A stretch of DNA of 40,734 nucleotides from a candidate division WOR-3 bacterium (lineage in GTDB: Bacteria > Hydrothermota > Tepidihabitantia > Tepidihabitantales > Tepidihabitantaceae), in contig JBDRUF010000005.1 of the NCBI GenBank assembly GCA_039801245.1, positions 1 through 40,734 of the forward strand. Direction: 5' to 3'. The first letter of the stretch is position 1; every line of letters begins with the position of its first letter. The notes beneath the pieces are model-generated. The model searched no databases, was not told the DNA's origin, and saw only the letters and a program-made list of their open reading frames with translations. A program made the translations under genes and the position numbers. Shown piece after piece: positions 34,622-40,734 of this stretch.

Positions 34622-34863
34622 TGCAGCAAGAAACAAAAGACAAAATAAAAAGACTGATTCAAGAAACCATCCGCCCCACCCTCCTCCTAGATGGCGGTGA
34701 TATCCAACTCATTGAAATCACCGATGACGGCGTGGTCCGGGTTCGGCTAAAAGGTGCCTGCGCCCACTGCCCCTTCTCCGCTATGACACTCGCTCTCAGT
34801 GTTGAAGACACCCTAAAAAAGGAGATTCCTCAAGTCACCCGCGTTGAACCAGTTCAGGGGTAA
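34618..34863 (+). CDS. NifU C-terminal-domain iron-sulfur scaffold (Nfu)
   Basis: 81 residues, a stand-alone Nfu domain: IRPTLLLDGGDIQLIEI then the cluster-binding CAHC (Cys48/Cys51). It carries Fe-S clusters to target proteins. Its coupling to a ThiI-like thiolation gene is suggestive because several tRNA thiolases hold an Fe-S cluster. The last 10 bases overlap the end of the convergent gene. Confidence 0.9.
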   Translation: MMQQETKDKIKRLIQETIRPTLLLDGGDIQLIEITDDGVVRVRLKGACAHCPFSAMTLALSVEDTLKKEIPQVTRVEPVQG

Positions 34864-36089
34864 GGGACCCCCTCCAGAAAATTCTGCCGATAGGCAAGAC
34901 TATAAGGGATTAGATACCATCCGGTTGAATAAAAACCCACCCGCCTGGGCCTGCGCAAAAACCGGTCAAAAAGCGCCCCAAACGAATAGAACTCCCCCTT
35001 AACCCTTGCCGGCTCATCAGCCTCAACCCCGGGGTGATACCTCACCGGCACAACCCTCTTCTCCCCGTCCCTCCCTACTTCAAAAAACCTCACTTCCACA
35101 AAATCAAGGTCAATCCGGCGCAAGAGACTGGCAATTTTGTCATACCTCCCGCCCCTTACCGGTAGAGTCAACCTTGTTCCCACAAGCAACCGCCGCGACT
35201 GCAGAAACTTCACCCCTCGGTAAAGCCACCGAACCACCCGCTCGTCACTCAGCGCCTGCTGTAGCTTGGCGCCCACAAACGACTCGTCCAGAAACACCAC
35301 CTTCGCCCCTGCCTTTGCAACCAGCCGCACTAAATCTGGGAACTCAAAAATCCGCTCACTACACCTAACGCTCCAGTGTCGGTGATACCCCCACAGCAGA
35401 CGGAACATTTCATAATAAAAATCCGGCTCACTGGCGATATCATCGTCAAGCAGATGAATATGTTTCTTCGGTAGTGACAGCACCTCTCCTAAAATCTCTT
35501 CTTTCGACCGCTTCAGGCGATTTTCCTGATAATAAAGAAACTCAGGGCACAGGCTTTTTACATCTTCAGGGCAAAAGCACCCCCGGATAAAATAAATTGT
35601 CTGATAGTTAGTGTTCATCAACAGTGGCTTGCCCAGAGCCGGGTGCGGTGTTGTATAATTCGGCACCGGCGGTGAGATGTAAACCTGCTGAAGGCATTTT
35701 TTTTCTGCGTCAGACCTGATTTTTCCCCAGACATTGGTGATATCACCAATTACGCGATGGGTTGCCCATTCCGGTGCGGTTTCTTTCCATAAGGTCACCT
35801 GTGGTCCAAATAGCACTACCGGCTTTCCGGTTCTTTCAAACATCTCCACAATCAGCCGGGCAGATTCATCATGATTGAAGTCAACCCGAACAAGGACAAG
35901 GTCAAAACTGGAATCGGGCTCAACGATTTCAACCCGCTCATCAAGATAAACAAAGGTATCGTTAATAGTTAGAGTAGCGAGACGGGAGATTTCGCTGTCA
36001 GGTCGGAGAAAAAGCCTTGCGCCTTTAGGTGGATAGCCTTTGACAAACCTTTGTGTCTCAAAAGCGGTGGCGACCGCGAGGATTTTCAC
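34854..36089 (-). CDS. B12-binding/radical-SAM-like protein with a non-canonical cysteine motif
   Basis: 411 residues. The N-terminal 150 follow the Rossmann pattern of B12-binding radical-SAM enzymes (SFDLVLVRVDF, ARLIVEMFERTGKPVVLFGPQ, IGDITNVWGKI). Then, where CxxxCxxC should hold the [4Fe-4S] cluster, the sequence is RGCFCPEDVKSLCPEF: Cys171, Cys173, Cys181. The rest again matches the radical-SAM barrel: RSKEEILGEVL, IHLLDDDIASEPDFYYEMF, WSVRCSERIFEFPDLVRLVAKAGAKVVFLDES. So it looks like a family member that lost or remade its cluster site. It is the last gene of the trpS operon, overlapping rseP by four bases. Confidence 0.6.
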   Translation of the reverse strand: MKILAVATAFETQRFVKGYPPKGARLFLRPDSEISRLATLTINDTFVYLDERVEIVEPDSSFDLVLVRVDFNHDESARLIVEMFERTGKPVVLFGPQVTLWKETAPEWATHRVIGDITNVWGKIRSDAEKKCLQQVYISPPVPNYTTPHPALGKPLLMNTNYQTIYFIRGCFCPEDVKSLCPEFLYYQENRLKRSKEEILGEVLSLPKKHIHLLDDDIASEPDFYYEMFRLLWGYHRHWSVRCSERIFEFPDLVRLVAKAGAKVVFLDESFVGAKLQQALSDERVVRWLYRGVKFLQSRRLLVGTRLTLPVRGGRYDKIASLLRRIDLDFVEVRFFEVGRDGEKRVVPVRYHPGVEADEPARVKGEFYSFGALFDRFLRRPRRVGFYSTGWYLIPYSLAYRQNFLEGVPYP

Positions 36090-37345
36090 TTGCGGATAAG
36101 GCGGAGGATGTCGTTAAAGATGGTGAAGACAATCAAAAGTCCAATTAGCGCCCAGCCGATATTTGCCGCCCAAGTGAGTTCCCGTTCTGAGAGTTTGCGC
36201 CGTCTGAGATGAGCGATGATATCTAAAAGGATTCTACCACCATCCAAGACAGGCACCGGGAGCATATTGACGACAAAAAGGTTGACGGAAAGAAGCGCCC
36301 AGAGGGCAAGGAAATATTCTGCCCCCCAACTGGCACCCTCGTAGGCAATTTTGGCGACCATTATCGGGCCGCCAATTACCCGGGTGGAAATCTGTCTGGT
36401 GATGACTTTATAGATGATGACAAATGTCTGAACCGTGATATAACCGGTGCGGCGAACCGCCTCATAGAGCGCAACCGGAAAAGAGAGATTCCTTTTGGGC
36501 AGGCGCACCCAGACCCCAATCTGTCCAAAGCGCTCGTTGGTTAGCTGGTCGCTTGTGACCGCCGGGGTGATGGAGTCGGTGATGAGGTTATCCCCGCGCA
36601 GGTAGGTAATTTCAATCCGGTTACCGCCATTTTTCATCACAATGTCAACAAAATCCTCCCAGCGTTCTACAGGGGTTCCAGCAACGCTTTTGATGATGTC
36701 GCCTGGTCTGAGTCCGATTTTTGCTGCGGGGCTGCCCGCGCGCACCCGGTCAACAACCGGGACCAGAAGTGGTTCAATCTCAAGGGATTCAGGGACATCG
36801 TAATTTAAGACAAGTTTTTCTCTGCCGCGCAGAACCTGAAGAGAAACAGAGCCGATTGTTTTTTTCTCAAGGATGCGTTCCAGAGTGGCAAAGTCAGGTA
36901 TGGTCTCTTTGTCCACAAAGAGAATGATGTCACCGGGCTGGAGCCCAGCGGCTTTTGCCTTGGAATTCGGGAGAGGGTATACTGTGGGCGTCAGGTATTT
37001 CAGACCGAAGATGAGATACATCACGGTAATCATGAGAAAGCCAAGGATGAGGTTAAAAACCGGTCCAGCAGCGATCACCGCCACTCTGATTCCGAAGGGT
37101 TTGTCGCTGAACCCCCCTTCCTCTGGGTTTTCCTCACCGGTCATTTTGATGTAGCCGCCTAACGGGATAAGGGAAAGGCGGTATTCGGTCTCCCCGATTT
37201 TTTTCTTCAGAACCACCGGTCCAAACCCAATGGAGAAGGATTCAACCGGGATATGGGAAATCTTGGCCACTATCAGATGCCCAAACTCATGAAAGGTAAT
37301 CAGGACACCGATAAATAGGGCGACAAGGATTATTGAACTAAACAT
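36086..37345 (-). CDS. rseP: RIP site-2 zinc metalloprotease RseP
   Basis: 419 residues. Membrane protease with HEFGH (19-23) in the first helix, two PDZ-like domains (about 125-180 and 195-260) and the second active-site motif NMLPVPVLDGGRIL near 365. Members cut anti-sigma factors and leftover signal peptides within the membrane. Gene order dxr-rseP is widespread. It overlaps dxr by eight bases. Confidence 0.92.
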   Translation of the reverse strand: MFSSIILVALFIGVLITFHEFGHLIVAKISHIPVESFSIGFGPVVLKKKIGETEYRLSLIPLGGYIKMTGEENPEEGGFSDKPFGIRVAVIAAGPVFNLILGFLMITVMYLIFGLKYLTPTVYPLPNSKAKAAGLQPGDIILFVDKETIPDFATLERILEKKTIGSVSLQVLRGREKLVLNYDVPESLEIEPLLVPVVDRVRAGSPAAKIGLRPGDIIKSVAGTPVERWEDFVDIVMKNGGNRIEITYLRGDNLITDSITPAVTSDQLTNERFGQIGVWVRLPKRNLSFPVALYEAVRRTGYITVQTFVIIYKVITRQISTRVIGGPIMVAKIAYEGASWGAEYFLALWALLSVNLFVVNMLPVPVLDGGRILLDIIAHLRRRKLSERELTWAANIGWALIGLLIVFTIFNDILRLIRK

Positions 37346-38513
37346 CTATTTTTCTGTGCCTTTCTATCAGATTAAGGGCATAACCTTTTGCCCAGTTTTC
37401 AGTTTTTCTCAAGGCCCTAAGGGTGGACACCCTTGCCTTTTTCTGCCGCAGGTGTTCCTTGAGTGTCTTGGCAATTATAACCGGGATTTTGCCAAAGGCA
37501 ATTTTGTGATTGAGAAAGGCGGCAACAGCAATCTCATTGGCGGCATTGAGAACGCAGGTCGCGCCCGGACCTTTCTTGAGCGCCTGATATGCCAGTTTGA
37601 GGCAGGGGAAACGGTCTAAATCAACCGGAAAGAAGCGGAGCGGCTTGATGTTTTCAAAGGAAATAGGCGGGACAGGTGAGGCGAGCCGTTCGGGATAGGT
37701 CAGGCAGTACTGAATGGACAGGCGCATGTCCGGATTGGACATCTGGGCAAGGATGGCGCCATCAACAAACTCCACCATTGAATGGACGATTGATTCCGGA
37801 TGGATAACGGTCTTTACCTGCTCAGGCTTAACCCCGAAAAGGCGAACGGTCTCAATCACCTCCAGCCCCTTGTTCATCAAGGTTGCCGAGTCAACGGTGA
37901 TTTTTCTGCCCATCTTCCAGGTGGGGTGGTTGAGAACTTCATCAAGTTTGGCATCCTCTGGCAGACCTTTACGCCAGAACGGCCCACCAGAAGCGGTGAG
38001 AATCAAAGAGCGAACAGCCTTGATGTCCCTGCCATCAAGGCACTGGTGTAGGGCGCAAAGTTCAGAGTCAATCGGCAGTATTTTTCCCTTGTAGCGGCGA
38101 GCGGTCCTCATCACCAACTCGCCATAGGCAACTAATATCTCCTTTGTTGCCAAAGCGACCCTTTTGCCCGCGCGCAGGGCTTTTAACACGGGAATAAGAC
38201 CGTCGGTGCCGCTCATCGCCATTATCAAGATGTCGACCTCATCAGATTGGGCGACATCAGCGAGCGCTTTAAGACCGGCTAAGACCTTGAAACCTCTTCC
38301 AAGTTTTGAGCGGGCAATCTCAGCCGCCTTCGGGTCGGTCAATATCACCAGGCGAGGTTTTAACCTTTGCGCCTGAAGCGAGATTTGCTCAACCGCCTGG
38401 TGGGCTGCGATGCAGAAGGGTTGGAACCGGTCAATGAGATGGGAGATGACATCCACCGCTGAGCGACCGATTGAGCCGGTGGAGCCAAAGATTGCGACCG
38501 AGGTTTTCTTCAC
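37338..38513 (-). CDS. dxr: 1-deoxy-D-xylulose 5-phosphate reductoisomerase
   Basis: 391 residues. Second step of the MEP isoprenoid pathway. NADPH-binding GSTGSIGRSAVDV, TASGGPFWR and GRKITVDSATLMNKGLE are intact. The metal-site motif, normally DSEHxAxxQ, reads DSELCALHQ: Asp149, Ser150 and Glu151 are kept, but the usual His is Leu152; the earlier LANKESL block reads LATKEIL. It lies next to ispD, with a four-base overlap, which supports the pathway. Confidence 0.93.
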   Translation of the reverse strand: MKKTSVAIFGSTGSIGRSAVDVISHLIDRFQPFCIAAHQAVEQISLQAQRLKPRLVILTDPKAAEIARSKLGRGFKVLAGLKALADVAQSDEVDILIMAMSGTDGLIPVLKALRAGKRVALATKEILVAYGELVMRTARRYKGKILPIDSELCALHQCLDGRDIKAVRSLILTASGGPFWRKGLPEDAKLDEVLNHPTWKMGRKITVDSATLMNKGLEVIETVRLFGVKPEQVKTVIHPESIVHSMVEFVDGAILAQMSNPDMRLSIQYCLTYPERLASPVPPISFENIKPLRFFPVDLDRFPCLKLAYQALKKGPGATCVLNAANEIAVAAFLNHKIAFGKIPVIIAKTLKEHLRQKKARVSTLRALRKTENWAKGYALNLIERHRKIDV

Positions 38514-39178
38514 AAAAGCGCCTCACAGATTTTCAGGTCATCTTTTGTGGTAACCTTGATATTGAGAGTTGAGCCCAATAGGAGCCGGGGCGAGATGTTA
38601 AGGTTTTCAATCAACTGGCATTCGTCAGTGGCAACCAGCCCCTGATTGCGTGCCTGGGCATAGGCGCGGCGCAAAAGGGAAAGGAGAAATAGCTGTGGTG
38701 TCTGAATCGCCACAAGACCGGTGCGGTCAACAGTTTTGACAATTCTGCCCTTTATTGTCTCTTTGAGGGTATCGGTAACAGGAATGCCAAATGCCACTGC
38801 CGGATATTTGCGCACCGCCCGAAATCCAATAGCGAGCATCTCTGGTTTGAGCATCGGGCGGGCGCCATCGTGAACCGCCACATACCCCTCCTCGGGCAGG
38901 GCAAAAAGCCCCTGCTCAACCGAATCCATCCTCTCTTCGCCACCGCTAACCACCGCCAGCGCCTTCTTAAACCGGCAGGTTTTTATCATCTGTCTGACAT
39001 TCCTTATTTTACTTGGGTTGGTGACAACCACATAGCCTTTTACCTCGGGACAGGTTTCAAACGCCTTCAGGCTATAGAAAAGGAGCGGTTTTTTATTTAC
39101 CGGGGCAAACTGCTTGAGACCGCCAAATCTTTTACCCCTGCCGGCAGCAACAATTATGCCAAAATTGGGTTCAGCCAT
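38510..39178 (-). CDS. ispD: 2-C-methyl-D-erythritol 4-phosphate cytidylyltransferase
   Basis: 222 residues. Third MEP pathway enzyme. The N-terminal CTP-binding VAAGRGKRFGGLKQF, VAVHDGARP and TPQLFLLSLL are all present, and the tail ends with the common NIKVTTKDDLKICEALL. It follows trpS after 18 bases, and dxr starts within its last codons. Confidence 0.95.
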   Translation of the reverse strand: MAEPNFGIIVAAGRGKRFGGLKQFAPVNKKPLLFYSLKAFETCPEVKGYVVVTNPSKIRNVRQMIKTCRFKKALAVVSGGEERMDSVEQGLFALPEEGYVAVHDGARPMLKPEMLAIGFRAVRKYPAVAFGIPVTDTLKETIKGRIVKTVDRTGLVAIQTPQLFLLSLLRRAYAQARNQGLVATDECQLIENLNISPRLLLGSTLNIKVTTKDDLKICEALL

Positions 39179-39196
39179 TTTTTTGCGATTAGAGCC

Positions 39197-40198
39197 TCAA
39201 GCCTCAGGCACTCTAAAGTATTTTATCTTCATCGCCTCCCGCACCAGGGTCATTGTCTTTTCACCCTCAAGGCGGGCGCGGTCAGTGCCCTGTTTCAGAA
39301 TGTCCCAGACATACTCAGGGTCTTTTTCAAGCTCCTTTCTCCGCATGCGGATGGGCTCAAGAAACCGGTTCAGGACCTCGGTCAGGCGGTTTTTACAGGG
39401 GACGCAGCCGATTGTGCCCGCACGGCAGCGCTCTTCAATGTCTCTGACCTCCTCCGGATTAAAGTTTTTGTGATAGGCAAAGACAACGCAAACCTCTGGA
39501 TGTCCAATGTCTGTAGGATGGATGCGCGCAGGGTCGGTTACCGCGCTCTGGACCTTGCGCTTTACCTCTTCAGGTGGGTCAGAGAGATAGATGGCGTTGC
39601 CAAGGCTCTTTGACATCTTGGTATTGCCATCAAGACCAACAAGCCTGGGGTTCAGAATCTGCTCAGGTTCAATTAAGACCGGGGCATAGATGGCGTTAAA
39701 CTTCCTGACAATCTTGCGGGTCAGTTCAATATGGGGCGCCTGGTCCTCACCCACCGGCACCAGATGGGCGCGGCAGAAGGTGATATCTGCTGCCTGGCTC
39801 ACCGGATAACCAAGAAAGCCGTATGGCATTGACTCCTGATAATTGTACTGAAGCGCCTCGGTCTTGATGGTCGGGTTGTGGGAAAGTTGCTGAACGGTAA
39901 CGAGATTGGAGTAAATCACAGTGAGTTCTGCTATTGCTGGCACGCCGGACTGGATAAAGATTGTTGCCTTTTTCGGGTCAACACCGCAGGCGATGTTGTC
40001 CATTGCCACATTAAGGACATCCTGACGCAGCCTTTCCGGTTTATCAAAGTTGGTGGTAAGTGCCTGAATATCAGCAATGATGATAAAGGTGTCATAGGTG
40101 TCCTGCAGTTTAACCCTATTGGCAACCGAACCCACATAATGACCCAAATGGAGCGGTCCGGTTGGACGGTCACCGGTAAGAATCCTTTTCTTTTCCAT
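39197..40198 (-). CDS. trpS: Tryptophanyl-tRNA synthetase
   Basis: 333 residues from ATG 40198, the normal size. Class I motifs: GDRPTGPLHLGHYVGS (HIGH) and TKMSKSLGNAI (KMSKS), plus GEDQAPHIELTR. A longer frame upstream of 40198 runs through the promoter and is not real. The ATG is seven bases after a perfect TATAAT, so the message is leaderless. It is the first gene of the five-gene operon. Confidence 0.95.
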   Translation of the reverse strand: MEKKRILTGDRPTGPLHLGHYVGSVANRVKLQDTYDTFIIIADIQALTTNFDKPERLRQDVLNVAMDNIACGVDPKKATIFIQSGVPAIAELTVIYSNLVTVQQLSHNPTIKTEALQYNYQESMPYGFLGYPVSQAADITFCRAHLVPVGEDQAPHIELTRKIVRKFNAIYAPVLIEPEQILNPRLVGLDGNTKMSKSLGNAIYLSDPPEEVKRKVQSAVTDPARIHPTDIGHPEVCVVFAYHKNFNPEEVRDIEERCRAGTIGCVPCKNRLTEVLNRFLEPIRMRRKELEKDPEYVWDILKQGTDRARLEGEKTMTLVREAMKIKYFRVPEA

Positions 40199-40205
40199 CC
40201 TTTGG

Positions 40206-40233
40206 ATTATACGGACAGGATGATAACGGTCAA
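40206..40233 (-). promoter_or_regulatory. Leaderless promoter of the trpS-ispD-dxr-rseP operon
   Basis: On the minus strand: TTGACC (40233-40228), 16 nt, TATAAT (40211-40206), then seven bases to ATG 40198. Confidence 0.75.
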
Positions 40234-40281
40234 GCAAGGGTCTAAGATTTATACACAAAACTCCAGAAAATCTGCCTAAAT

Positions 40282-40365
40282 TCCGGTCAGTGACCACCAT
40301 AGGGGTCATCCTGGGGATGGTCCCCTCCACCCTCCCCGTTGCCGTTTTACCCCTACTTTCCCAAT
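40282..40365. repeat. Dispersed intergenic element, right copy
   Basis: CCGGTCAGTGACC (40283-40295), then GGGGTCATCC, then a GGGGA-TGG-TCCCC hairpin (40313-40325) and a pyrimidine-rich tail. It matches the left copy at 5-85 in order and orientation. Confidence 0.6.
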
Positions 40366-40420
40366 GGACTTTTGCGAGCCTTCCCAGATAAAGGTCATGG
40401 TCTTGGGACTGAAAACTGGT

Positions 40421-40448
40421 TTGACAGATATGCTGAAACTTTTATAAT
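40421..40448 (+). promoter_or_regulatory. Consensus promoter of the right-end lipoprotein gene
   Basis: TTGACA (40421-40426), 16 nt, TATAAT (40443-40448), both perfect. Transcription should start near 40455, leaving about 63 bases of leader that end in AAAAGGAGC before ATG 40518. Confidence 0.8.
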
Positions 40449-40517
40449 TCTTTACAGGCTCAATAAACAATAAAGATAGGACGACAATTGCAGGAACAAA
40501 TATAAAAAGGAGCAAAA

Positions 40518-40734
40518 ATGAGTCTAAAGTGGCTAAAAATAATAAACATCAGTTTGATGTTGGCTTTCTCATTGCTTTCCGGTTGTAAGAAAAAATTGAA
40601 CTTTCCTCCTGAGAGCCCAACCATTTCCGGTCCCCGTATAGGGGTTGTGGATACAAATTACACCTTTTCAACCCAGGCTTATGACCCTGATGGTGACAGC
40701 GTTGCGATGCGGTTTTACTGGGGTGATGGGACCG
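40518..40734 (+). CDS. PKD-type surface lipoprotein, cut by the window end
   Basis: The first 72 residues are present and the frame is still open at the right edge. Signal peptide MSLKWLKIINISLMLAFSLL ends in SGC, with the Cys at about residue 23 as the lipid anchor. The mature part starts like a PKD fold (TQAYDPDGDSVAMRFYWGDG) and resembles the lipoproteins at 9550 and 11129. AAAAGGAGC gives a good ribosome site. Confidence 0.75.
   Translation, partial: MSLKWLKIINISLMLAFSLLSGCKKKLNFPPESPTISGPRIGVVDTNYTFSTQAYDPDGDSVAMRFYWGDGT

Noticed and set aside
40199-40330. 44-residue N-terminal extension of TrpS
   Set aside because: The extension crosses the trpS promoter and a dispersed repeat and has no relation to the synthetase family.

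Overview
The window reads as a chromosomal piece of a double-membrane bacterium with about half G+C. It has many Sec-secreted lipoproteins, a BamD-like lipoprotein, the site-2 protease RseP, and large secreted proteins ending in a Por/FlgD-like C-terminal sorting domain. That mix, plus tightly overlapping operons and PKD-type surface lipoproteins, fits the FCB superphylum or a neighbouring candidate phylum (WOR-3/Stahlbacteria-like). This placement is inference; no rRNA or other taxonomic marker was compared. I saw no rRNA, tRNA, CRISPR array, transposase or phage gene.

Layout. 468-4993 (+): a four-gene operon with both subunits of an aconitase-family dehydratase (LeuC/LeuD type), a fused CitD-CitE citrate (or citramalate) lyase polypeptide, and CitF; a CstA-type transporter follows under its own promoter. 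6847-7350 (+): a small outer-membrane barrel candidate. 7358-8254 (-): an EamA transporter. 8291-10740 is an accessory stretch: a winged-helix regulator plus nucleotidyltransferase pair (toxin-antitoxin or AbiE-like) bounded by two copies of the eamA promoter and 5' end, then a PKD lipoprotein and a PD-(D/E)XK nuclease-like protein. 11129-15369 (+): a PKD-like lipoprotein, a 1028-residue M14 carboxypeptidase with a sorting domain, and dCMP deaminase. 15425-21778 (+): an operon of HPr, Enzyme I, phosphoglucose/phosphomannose isomerase, a sugar-phosphate nucleotidyltransferase, Tgt and an orphan LivK-like binding protein, closed by a clear terminator. 22306-23685 (+): a secreted propeller-like protein.

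30808-23731 (-) is a ten-gene housekeeping operon: DivIVA-like, PNP, BamD-like, NadD, YajC, Def, Fmt, PASTA protein, Rpe, Ffh. 31184-33469 (+): a possible lipoprotein and a TMTC-like membrane glycosyltransferase with TPRs. 33569-34863 (+): a ThiI-like tRNA thiolation enzyme and a NifU-type scaffold. 40198-34854 (-): TrpS, IspD, Dxr, RseP and a B12-binding/radical-SAM-like protein with a broken cluster motif. A PKD lipoprotein gene runs off the right end.

The strongest cross-cutting signal is promoter architecture. Fifteen sigma70-like promoters can be read by eye and all have exactly 16 nt between the -35 and -10 boxes. In several of them the start codon lies 4-10 nt after the -10 box, so the mRNAs should be leaderless; other genes in the window have strong Shine-Dalgarno sequences. 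The most unusual loci are the CitDE fusion cluster, the regulator/nucleotidyltransferase cassette with its duplicated promoter, and the degenerate radical-SAM protein.
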